The notes beneath the pieces are model-generated. The model saw nothing but the letters and a program-made list of their open reading frames with translations, did not search any database and was not told where the DNA came from. The translations under genes were made by a program, and so were the position numbers. Positions 1-6,401 of a stretch of 11,522 nt of DNA are shown in pieces. How positions within the stretch are numbered: the first letter of the stretch is position 1; every line of letters starts with the position of its first letter. Source of the stretch: Candidatus Zhuqueibacterota bacterium. Lineage in GTDB: Bacteria; Zhuqueibacterota; Zhuqueibacteria; Residuimicrobiales; Residuimicrobiaceae. Where the stretch lies: positions 1 to 11,522 of the forward strand of contig JAFGSU010000197.1 of the NCBI GenBank assembly GCA_016934435.1, written 5' to 3'.

Positions 1-938
1 ATTGGGGCGAGACCTGGCTGGAGGCGCCGCCGGATTCGTTCAACCTCGATCCGCTGGGAAAACTGAATCATCGCGGCTTTTCCGTCGTGGCCGGCGATGG
101 AGACCTCTGGATCGGTACCGCCGATGGCATCAATAAGTCAAGCGACGGCGGCCTGACCTGGCAAAATTTCAATCATACCAACCAGACACAGCCCATCTCC
201 GGCAATTTTGTCGTCGCCATGGCCTATCAAACATACGCTGAAAAGCGCATTATCTGGGCCGCCACCTGGAAGGCTGAAGATGAGGAAGAATATTATGCCG
301 TATCCTACTCCATGGACGGCGGCTTGAGCTGGGCTACCACCTTGCATGATGAGCGGCCGCACAATTTTGCCTTTGACGATTCGGTGGTCTATGTGGCCAC
401 CGATAACGGCCTCTATAAATCCATTGATCTGGGGCAAACCTGGTACCTGTTCTCACCCATTCAAAATACCGTCACCGGAGAACGGGTTTATAGTCTCGAA
501 GTATATTCAGCCTGTGCATTTCAGGATTATCTCTGGGTCGGCACGGCGGATGGTCTGGCGAGGACCAATAATAATGGGTATTCGTGGGATATTTTCCGCG
601 CTTATCAACCAACCGGGAAAGAGGGTAATCCACGAACCTACGCCTATCCCAATCCTTTTTCGCCCATGCGTCACAATCAATTGAACGGCGATGGCCATGT
701 ACGCTTTCAATATAACACCGAGAAAAACACATCTGTGACCATCAAAGTGTACGATTTTGCCATGGATCTGGTCGCTACCATCGTGAAAGATGCGTATCGC
801 CCGGGTCCGGGAGATTTTTCCGAAGTATGGAATGGTCGCAACGACTATGGCGATCTGGTCGCCAACGGCGTCTATTTTTACAACGTGAAACTGGAGGAGG
901 ACGGCACCTACTGGGGCAAGGTCATGGTGGTAAATTGA
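1..938 (+). CDS. Secreted Asp-box (BNR-like) propeller protein with C-terminal sorting domain, 5'-truncated
   Basis: The reading frame is open from the window edge (first full codon at 3), so the GTG at 87 is internal and the gene starts upstream. Seen: repeated Asp-box-like motifs of the S-x-D-x-G-x-T-W type, ending in GETW (6-17), SSDGGLTW (138-161), SMDGGLSW (309-332), SIDLGQTW (420-443) and the degenerate TNNNGYSW (564-587). Each is preceded by a strand such as LWIGTADG, LWVGTADG or VYVATDNG, which suggests beta-propeller blades. From about 636 the last 100 residues form a FlgD-Ig/T9SS type A-like domain: YPNPFSP, then VRFQY, VTIKVYDFAMDLV, W-G-R, VANGVYFY and a final GKVMVV. Known: such domains direct Por-type secretion and surface attachment of modular proteins. 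Inferred: an extracellular or cell-surface protein of unknown ligand. A sialidase activity cannot be claimed from Asp-boxes alone. Two PorV/PorQ-family genes follow. Confidence 0.85.
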   Translation, partial: WGETWLEAPPDSFNLDPLGKLNHRGFSVVAGDGDLWIGTADGINKSSDGGLTWQNFNHTNQTQPISGNFVVAMAYQTYAEKRIIWAATWKAEDEEEYYAVSYSMDGGLSWATTLHDERPHNFAFDDSVVYVATDNGLYKSIDLGQTWYLFSPIQNTVTGERVYSLEVYSACAFQDYLWVGTADGLARTNNNGYSWDIFRAYQPTGKEGNPRTYAYPNPFSPMRHNQLNGDGHVRFQYNTEKNTSVTIKVYDFAMDLVATIVKDAYRPGPGDFSEVWNGRNDYGDLVANGVYFYNVKLEEDGTYWGKVMVVN

Positions 939-1009
939 GCATGATCACGGGTCCGGAAAATCCAAGTTGGATAGGTGCCCGATGTTATCATAGTGTCGAG
1001 GATACATAG

Positions 1010-1987
1010 ATGAAACGAATACAAACACTGTTCTGGTTATTCATAGTGATCTCGCTTCCCCTTGGCGCCGCAGAAGGGGACGGCGGTTATGCGGGTGCTT
1101 TTTTACGCATGGGCATAGGCGCGCGCGCAAAAGCCATGGGCAACGCTTTTTCCGCCATCCCCGAAGATGCTTTTGCCGGCATTTATAATCCGGCCTTATT
1201 GCCGCATCTCGACGGACGGCAGGCTGCCGTCTCTTTTGCTTTTTTGCCGCTGGACCGAAAGCTCAATTTCATCGGTTATGCCATGCCCCTGCAGCCCAAA
1301 CGCGATGGCGACTCGGAAGGCGGCAGCCCCATGCGAGCGGGCTTTGCGGTGGCGTGGATTCAGGCCGGAGTGGATGATATCGACGGCCGCGATTTCAGCG
1401 GCAACGCCATTGGCGCCTTCTCCTACTCGGAGAACGCATTTTTCCTCTCCTTTGCCCTCAGCCCCATCGAAAAAGTGGGGATCGGCATCAATGGTAAAAT
1501 CCTCTACTGTCGTTTCCCCGAACTCAACAATGACAATTCCGCCCTTACTTCTTCAGGATTCGGCATCGATTTTGGCATTTTTTACCAGCCCTTTTCCGAT
1601 CTCATGTTAGGTCTGGTATCCCGCGATCATATTTCAAAAAATAACTGGAATACGGAAAACCTATGGGAGCGCGGGACCAGTGTTAACGATCACTATCCGA
1701 AACGATGGCATCTGGCGGCGGCTTATCGAACACCTTTAAAGTGGATGCTGCTCAGCGGTGAGGTGGAGGATAATGCCGAAATGAATCCCCGCTACCATTT
1801 TGGAATGGAGGCAACCTATGAGGAGGTCGGCGCCCTGCGGGCCGGACTCGATCACGATCATCTTACTTTTGGTCTGGGATTTGCGGTTAAGCTTCTCGGC
1901 AAACAGGTCTCCATGAATTATGCTTACGTTGCGCCAACGGTCGCTCCCAGCGCCGATCATATCTTCTCGTGGCATTTTATTTTTTAA
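1010..1987 (+). CDS. PorV/PorQ (UPF0164) family outer-membrane barrel protein, copy 1
   Basis: A 325-residue protein. The ATG at 1010 has a GAGG ribosome site 8 nt upstream (about 998-1001). Residues 1-21 are a signal peptide (basic start, hydrophobic core, LPLGAA end). The family signature spans roughly residues 28-64: GAFLRMGIGARAKAMGNAF, then acidic PEDA and YNPALL, as in PorV/PorQ/UPF0164 proteins. The rest alternates polar and hydrophobic residues like beta strands, and the chain ends HIFSWHFIF with the terminal Phe typical of outer-membrane barrels assembled by BAM. Known: PorV is the barrel that shuttles type IX cargo, while many UPF0164 paralogues in FCB genomes have unknown roles. 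The gene sits 71 nt after a gene encoding a sorting-domain protein and 36 nt before a paralogue, so a shared envelope/secretion role is a reasonable inference. I cannot tell PorV from PorQ or a generic paralogue. Confidence 0.85.
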   Translation: MKRIQTLFWLFIVISLPLGAAEGDGGYAGAFLRMGIGARAKAMGNAFSAIPEDAFAGIYNPALLPHLDGRQAAVSFAFLPLDRKLNFIGYAMPLQPKRDGDSEGGSPMRAGFAVAWIQAGVDDIDGRDFSGNAIGAFSYSENAFFLSFALSPIEKVGIGINGKILYCRFPELNNDNSALTSSGFGIDFGIFYQPFSDLMLGLVSRDHISKNNWNTENLWERGTSVNDHYPKRWHLAAAYRTPLKWMLLSGEVEDNAEMNPRYHFGMEATYEEVGALRAGLDHDHLTFGLGFAVKLLGKQVSMNYAYVAPTVAPSADHIFSWHFIF

Positions 1988-2023
1988 CCTGATAAATCGA
2001 TTGATTTGATGAGGGAAATCATT

Positions 2024-2926
2024 ATGCGCGCTGTTGCAATCTTTATAATTGTTCTATCCGTTATAAATGCCCCGGTCGCATTTACACAAGCCGAAAACGG
2101 CCTGGCGGCTCTGCAGATTGGTGTCGGCGCTCGCGCCACAGCCATGGGCGAGGCTTTTACTGCGGCTGCCGATGATGCCACCAGCGCATTCTGGAATCCT
2201 GCCGGTAATGCCTGGCTGCAGAAGCGGCAGGCCCATTTCACCCACACCGCTTGGTTTCAGGATGTACAGCAAAATACTGCCAGCGTCGTTTTCCCGGTCA
2301 AAGGATATGCACTGGGTTTGCACGTATTACTGAATTCCGTTTCCGGCATTGAGCAGCGTCTGTACGCGACGGAAGAACCGCTCCATACCTTCTCTGCGCA
2401 CGATTTTGTTTTTGGAATAGGACTGGCAAAACGATTCGGTGACCGAGTTGCCGCGGGCGCAAACGTACGTTATGTGAATGAAAAGATTTATGTTGAGAGC
2501 GCCGACGGGTTCTCGGTGGATGCAGGCTTGCAAGTTCGCACACCATTGCAGGGTTTGATAGCCGGAATGAGTGTGCAGCATTTTGGCGCCACTGCAAAAC
2601 TCAAAAAAGAAAAAATCCGCCTGCCAAAAACACTACGTCTCGGCACCGCTTACCAGTTGCCGGCTTTTCTGATACCGTTCCCCTGGATAGTGGCCGCCGA
2701 TTATGTTTACGTCTTTGATGATGAAGCCGCCGTGCACCTGGGCTCAGAGATAAATCCCTGGCCGTTACTATCTCTACGGCTGGGCTATCTGACTGGATGG
2801 GATACCCATAATATAAGCGCCGGCTTTGGGTTAAAACTGAACGTGTTTTGTCTGGACTATGCTTATGTGCCGTTCAAGCACGATTTGGGGAACGCACATC
2901 GCTTTTCATTTTTAGTAGCGTTCTAA
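2024..2926 (+). CDS. PorV/PorQ (UPF0164) family outer-membrane barrel protein, copy 2
   Basis: A 300-residue protein from the ATG at 2024. I prefer this start because AGGG at 2012-2015 is 8 nt upstream and the product then begins directly with a signal peptide (MRAVAIFIIVLSV to about FTQA, residue 23). In-frame starts at 2006 (TTG) and 2009 (ATG) would add a short charged tail. The signature at residues 33-60 (LQIGVGARATAMGEAF, then ADDATSAFWNPAG) closely matches copy 1 (MGIGARAKAMGNAF, YNPA), so the two are paralogues, probably an old tandem duplication given how far the remainder has diverged. The C-terminus RFSFLVAF ends in Phe, as expected of an outer-membrane beta barrel. Likely cotranscribed with copy 1 (36-nt gap). 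The exact role in type IX secretion is not determined by sequence. Confidence 0.85.
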   Translation: MRAVAIFIIVLSVINAPVAFTQAENGLAALQIGVGARATAMGEAFTAAADDATSAFWNPAGNAWLQKRQAHFTHTAWFQDVQQNTASVVFPVKGYALGLHVLLNSVSGIEQRLYATEEPLHTFSAHDFVFGIGLAKRFGDRVAAGANVRYVNEKIYVESADGFSVDAGLQVRTPLQGLIAGMSVQHFGATAKLKKEKIRLPKTLRLGTAYQLPAFLIPFPWIVAADYVYVFDDEAAVHLGSEINPWPLLSLRLGYLTGWDTHNISAGFGLKLNVFCLDYAYVPFKHDLGNAHRFSFLVAF

Positions 2927-2938
2927 TGTCTTTTTTTC
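2890..2938 (+). terminator. Possible weak Rho-independent terminator
   Basis: GAACGC (2890-2895) and GCGTTC (2918-2923) form a perfect 6-bp inverted repeat with a 22-nt loop. A run of seven T (2931-2937, then CTT) follows after a 7-nt gap. The stem lies in the last codons of the second barrel gene. The loop is long and the T-tract is not directly adjacent, so this is only a candidate. Its position just before a good promoter supports a transcript boundary. Confidence 0.3.
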
Positions 2939-2967
2939 TTGCAATATCTGAATGAATTGATTATTAT
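2939..2967 (+). promoter_or_regulatory. Sigma70-like promoter upstream of the isocitrate dehydrogenase-like gene
   Basis: TTGCAA (2939-2944; 4 of 6 matches to TTGACA) is separated by exactly 17 nt from TATTAT (2962-2967; 5 of 6 to TATAAT). Transcription would start near 2974, giving a leader of about 65 nt before the ATG at 3041. This is inferred from consensus only. Some FCB bacteria use a different primary promoter consensus. Confidence 0.4.
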
Positions 2968-3040
2968 CTTGTCTATGGGTTTTTTGATTCGGACAGGGTG
3001 CAAATTGGTCGCACGGAGATAACTTTCGAGGTGAAAAAGT

Positions 3041-4159
3041 ATGGCAAAGTATAACATAGCCTTGTTGCCCGGGGATGGAATCGGTAAAGATGTGATGGAT
3101 GCGGCGCAGATTGTTATGGACAAACTGGCCCTGGATGCAGAATATTTTCCGGGGGATATCGGCTGGGAATTCTGGTGCCGCGAGGGTGATCCGCTACCCC
3201 AACGCACCATCGATCTGTTGAAACGCACCGACTGCTGTCTGTTTGGCGCCATTACCTCTAAACCCAAGGAAGAAGCGGAAGACGAACTCATTCCCGAACT
3301 AAAGGGAAAGGGATTGATTTATTCCAGCCCCATCGTGCGCCTGCGGCAGGAATTCAATCTGCGCACCAACCTGAGGCCCTGCAAGGCTTATAAGGGTAAT
3401 CCGCTCAACTATCGCGATGATATCGATCTGGTCGTTTTTCGCGAAAACACCGAATGCCTCTATGTCGGCATCGAATTTCACCCCTTGCCGGCCGAGCTGA
3501 TGCAAACCTTACAAAACCTGCATCCTAAAATGAAACGGTTCGGCCAGGTTGATTTAGAAGATATTGCGGTCTCCCTGCGCATCATCACCCGCCAGGCGTG
3601 TCAGAATATCATCAGAGATGCCTTTGAATATGCTGTGAAATATGGTTACAAAACCGTTACCGTGGTCGAAAAACCCAACGTCATCCGCGAAACCAGTGGA
3701 TTGATGGTGCGGGAAGCGCGCAAGATTGCGAAAGAATATCCGACTATTCAGCTCTGGGAGGCCAATATCGACGCCATGTGCATGTGGTTGGTCAAGAATC
3801 CGCAGGACTATGGGGTGTTGGTCACCAGCAACATGTTTGGCGATATAATCTCGGATTTGTGCGCACAACTAGTCGGCGGGCTTGGGTTCAGTTCGTCCGG
3901 CAATATCGGCGATCACTATGCAGTGTTCGAACCCACCCATGGTTCGGCGCCCAAATATGCGGGACAGTACAAGGTGAATCCCACGGCCATGTTACTCACG
4001 GTTAAATTGATGTTGGATTGGCTCGGTGAAACCGATTCTGCCCATCGACTGGAAAAAGCCGTAAGCGAGGTGATCGCTGAAGATAGAGTCAAGACCTACG
4101 ACATGGGTGGCCGTAACAGCTCGCTGGAAGTGGCGCAGGCAGTGGCGGCGCGATTATAA
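3041..4159 (+). CDS. Isocitrate/isopropylmalate dehydrogenase family protein, probably isocitrate dehydrogenase (NADP-type residues)
   Basis: A 372-residue cytosolic beta-decarboxylating dehydrogenase. The start is ATG 3041, with GAGGTG at 3028-3033. Seen, aligned by eye to E. coli isocitrate dehydrogenase: the LLPGDGIG start; the substrate segment with S96 (Ser113 equivalent), R102 (Arg119), R112 (Arg129) and R134 in FRENTE (Arg153); catalytic Y141 (Tyr160) and K211 (Lys230); metal ligands D244, D268 and D272 (Asp283/307/311). The cofactor loop H300-GSAPKYAGQYKVNP has K305, Y306 and V312, matching the NADP-binding Lys344, Tyr345 and Val351, where NAD enzymes typically have Asp-Ile and Ala. 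Y353 matches Tyr391, but the Arg395 position is Gly (the next residue is R358). Asn115 is replaced by I98. It would convert isocitrate to 2-oxoglutarate plus CO2 in the TCA cycle. Homoisocitrate or another 2-hydroxy acid is the alternative. The protein is shorter than the E. coli enzyme (416 residues). A likely promoter of its own precedes it. Confidence 0.85.
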   Translation: MAKYNIALLPGDGIGKDVMDAAQIVMDKLALDAEYFPGDIGWEFWCREGDPLPQRTIDLLKRTDCCLFGAITSKPKEEAEDELIPELKGKGLIYSSPIVRLRQEFNLRTNLRPCKAYKGNPLNYRDDIDLVVFRENTECLYVGIEFHPLPAELMQTLQNLHPKMKRFGQVDLEDIAVSLRIITRQACQNIIRDAFEYAVKYGYKTVTVVEKPNVIRETSGLMVREARKIAKEYPTIQLWEANIDAMCMWLVKNPQDYGVLVTSNMFGDIISDLCAQLVGGLGFSSSGNIGDHYAVFEPTHGSAPKYAGQYKVNPTAMLLTVKLMLDWLGETDSAHRLEKAVSEVIAEDRVKTYDMGGRNSSLEVAQAVAARL

Positions 4160-4217
4160 ACGATATTCGCCTGATCTGTAATTAGATAAATAGGAATCGT
4201 TGATCGGAATCGCATAC

Positions 4218-4221
4218 GGAG
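4218..4221 (+). promoter_or_regulatory. Ribosome-binding site deciding the GH57 start
   Basis: GGAG at 4218-4221 is 6 nt before the TTG at 4228 and only 3 nt before the GTG at 4225. The spacing favours TTG 4228, giving a product starting MKRINFAIGVHNHQP. The rest of the 68-nt gap (4160-4227) shows only two copies of GGAATCG (4193-4199 and 4206-4212) and no convincing promoter. Confidence 0.5.
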
Positions 4222-4227
4222 AGCGTG

Positions 4228-6390
4228 TTGAAAAGAATTAATTTTGCTATTGGCGTTCACAATCACCAACCGGTGGGCAATTTTGACCATGTTTTTGAAG
4301 AAGCGTATCAAAAGGCTTACCTGCCGTTTTTAAAAGTACATGAAAAGTATCCGCAAATAAAACTGGCGCAACATTACACCGGCATTTTATTTGAATGGAT
4401 CGAAAAACAGCATCCGGAGTTTATACCGCGCCTGCGGAAAATGGTCGTTAGGGGCCAGGTTGAAATGATGACCGGCGGCTTTTATGAACCGATTTTAATT
4501 ACCATACCGGATGAGGATAAATTAGGGCAAATTCAGGCCCTGAGCAAATATGTCAAGCAAAAAACCAGTTATCATGCGACTGGCATCTGGCTGGCCGAAC
4601 GTGTCTGGGAACCCGACTTGCCCGGACCGTTGAACAGGGCGGGCATTCAATACAGCGTGATCGATGATGCTCATTTCAAATACGCTGGTTTGCGGGAGCC
4701 GCAGCTCCTTGGATATTATATTACCGAGCATCAGGGCGCACTGCTCAAGATTTTTCCCATCAGCGAAAAATTGCGTTACAGCATGCCCTTCCGGCCGCCG
4801 GAAGATACGATTGAGTATTTGCGTTCCATCGCCAGCGAAGACGGCGCCCGACTGGCCGTGTTTGCCGATGATGGTGAAAAGTTCGGTGTCTGGCCGCATA
4901 CCTACGAGCAGTGTTATGAAAACGGCTGGTTGGAGAATTTTTTCCGGTTGCTGGTGGAGAACGCCGATTGGATCAATATCATCACTTTTAGCGAGGCATT
5001 GCAGCAATTGCCGCCGATCGGACGCGTCTATTTGCCCACGGCTTCCTATCGCGAAATGATGGAATGGGCCATGCCTGCTCAGACGATTCACAAATACGAA
5101 GATTTTGATAAATGGTTGAAGGACAACCACATGCCGGCGGAGAACAGGGTTTTTGTCCGCGGCGGATTCTGGCGAAATTTCCTGGCAAAATATCCAGAAT
5201 CCAACCATCTTCATAAAAGAATGCTGCGCGGCAGTGCAAGATTACAAAAGCTGATGAAGGGAAACTCCGACAGATCCTTGCAAAAGGCGAGAAACCATGT
5301 CTATGCCGCCCAGTGCAATTGCCCTTATTGGCACGGCGTTTTCGGCGGTCTGTATTTGCCTAATTTGCGTTTTCCGATCTACAACAACCTCATCCAGGCG
5401 GATGTTGTTATGGACAAAATCGAACGAACGGCCAATGAAAAGAAAAATGGCTGGGTCCATGCCGGGTCGATGGATTTCGATAGCGATGCCTATGAAGAAC
5501 TCATTGTTGAATCGGATCGAATGAACCTGTTTTTTGCTCCGCAAAGCGGGGGTGCCCTGTTTGAACTCGATTACAAGCCCAGGGCTATCAATCTGTTGGA
5601 TACCATGACGCGCCGCGAAGAAGGCTATCATCGCAAATTGCGCCAGGCCATCGCAGATAAGGATCATCCTGCCGCTGCCGTGGAAGTGGCGAGCATACAC
5701 GATATCGTGGTGATGAAAGAGGATAACCTGGATCAATATTTACATTTCGATTGGTATCGCCGCAGCAGTCTCATCGATCACTTTTTACATCCCTATGTAA
5801 CACTGGATGCCTTTCAAAAAGCCGAATACGGCGAACAGGGCGATTTCGTCAATCAACCCTATCAGGTTGGTACCGCTAAAAAGGGCCGGGCAATGGTGGT
5901 TAGCCTGAAGCGGGATGGGCATGTTTGGATCGGCGACCGCTTCGTGCCCATTCGCATGCGTAAAGACGTTACTATACATCCCAAAAAAGATGTGATAGAG
6001 GTACAGTATACCATCGTTAACCTGGACAACCGGGAAGCGGAACTATGGTTCGGCAGTGAGTCCGCCTTTGCTCTCATGGCGGGCGATGCGCCGGACCGTT
6101 ATTATTTTAGCAAACAGGCTAAAATAAAGGATACGAGGCTCGCGAGCCTGGGGACTCTGGAGAATATCCAGCACATTGGATTATGTGATGAATGGCTCGG
6201 CTTGAAAATTGATCTGGAGTGGGACAAACCAGCCGGATTGTGGCGCTTTCCCATTGAGACTGTTTCCATGTCCGAAGCCGGATTTGAGCGCGTCTATCAG
6301 TGCTCGATCCTGATGCCCCACTGGAGGATCACCCTCAAAGCGAATAAAGAATGGAAAACCAATTTGCGTTTTTTATTCGGTAAATGTTAA
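4228..6390 (+). CDS. Glycoside hydrolase family 57, 4-alpha-glucanotransferase/alpha-amylase type
   Basis: A 720-residue protein from TTG 4228 (GTG 4225 is the alternative; see the ribosome site entry). No signal peptide is seen, so it is cytoplasmic. Known: GH57 4-alpha-glucanotransferases transfer maltodextrin segments (EC 2.4.1.25), and the Thermococcus litoralis enzyme uses Glu123 and Asp214. Seen: the HNHQP motif at 11-15; GIWLAERVWEP with E124 as predicted nucleophile; FADDGEKFGVWP with D215 as predicted acid/base, both offset by one from the archaeal enzyme. RGGFWRNFLAKYPESNHLHKRML and QCNCPYWHGVFGG (about 362) also resemble that enzyme, as remembered. The GH57 catalytic barrel is followed by the middle and C-terminal domains usual in this subfamily (DUF1925/DUF1926-like, the latter from about 420). 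Likely role: remodelling glycogen or maltodextrin. Transferase and hydrolase cannot be separated by eye. The 3' part holds several inverted repeats. The stop overlaps the earliest possible start (6384) of the next gene. Confidence 0.9.
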   Translation: MKRINFAIGVHNHQPVGNFDHVFEEAYQKAYLPFLKVHEKYPQIKLAQHYTGILFEWIEKQHPEFIPRLRKMVVRGQVEMMTGGFYEPILITIPDEDKLGQIQALSKYVKQKTSYHATGIWLAERVWEPDLPGPLNRAGIQYSVIDDAHFKYAGLREPQLLGYYITEHQGALLKIFPISEKLRYSMPFRPPEDTIEYLRSIASEDGARLAVFADDGEKFGVWPHTYEQCYENGWLENFFRLLVENADWINIITFSEALQQLPPIGRVYLPTASYREMMEWAMPAQTIHKYEDFDKWLKDNHMPAENRVFVRGGFWRNFLAKYPESNHLHKRMLRGSARLQKLMKGNSDRSLQKARNHVYAAQCNCPYWHGVFGGLYLPNLRFPIYNNLIQADVVMDKIERTANEKKNGWVHAGSMDFDSDAYEELIVESDRMNLFFAPQSGGALFELDYKPRAINLLDTMTRREEGYHRKLRQAIADKDHPAAAVEVASIHDIVVMKEDNLDQYLHFDWYRRSSLIDHFLHPYVTLDAFQKAEYGEQGDFVNQPYQVGTAKKGRAMVVSLKRDGHVWIGDRFVPIRMRKDVTIHPKKDVIEVQYTIVNLDNREAELWFGSESAFALMAGDAPDRYYFSKQAKIKDTRLASLGTLENIQHIGLCDEWLGLKIDLEWDKPAGLWRFPIETVSMSEAGFERVYQCSILMPHWRITLKANKEWKTNLRFLFGKC
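6102..6127. repeat. Perfect 10-bp inverted repeat inside the GH57 gene
   Basis: TTATTTTAGC (6102-6111) and GCTAAAATAA (6118-6127) are exact reverse complements around the 6-nt loop AAACAG. The repeat lies in coding sequence (product YYFSKQAKIK), followed by AAGG rather than a T-tract, so it is not an ordinary intrinsic terminator on the + strand. Confidence 0.6.
6136..6149. repeat. Perfect 14-bp palindrome inside the GH57 gene
   Basis: AGGCTCGCGAGCCT is its own reverse complement and lies 8 nt after the 10-bp inverted repeat. A further short inverted repeat, CTGGA (6157-6161) with TCCAG (6167-6171), follows. No function is known from sequence. Confidence 0.6.
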
Positions 6391-6401
6391 GCGATGTAAG
6401 T

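Noticed and set aside
87..938. Treating GTG 87 as the start of the first gene
   Set aside because: The frame is open to the window edge and upstream codons already encode an Asp-box end (GETW), so the gene begins outside the window.
2761..2780. GCCGT/ACGGC inverted repeat in the second PorV-family gene
   Set aside because: Five bp with a 10-nt loop is expected often by chance in coding DNA.
4522..5214. Long open frame of 230 codons on the minus strand
   Set aside because: It lies entirely opposite the GH57 catalytic domain, whose motifs and catalytic residues are intact, and its product has no recognisable pattern. It is a shadow of the coding strand.
5242..5736. Open frame of 164 codons on the minus strand
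   Set aside because: It is antisense to the well-supported GH57 gene, with no ribosome site or family features.
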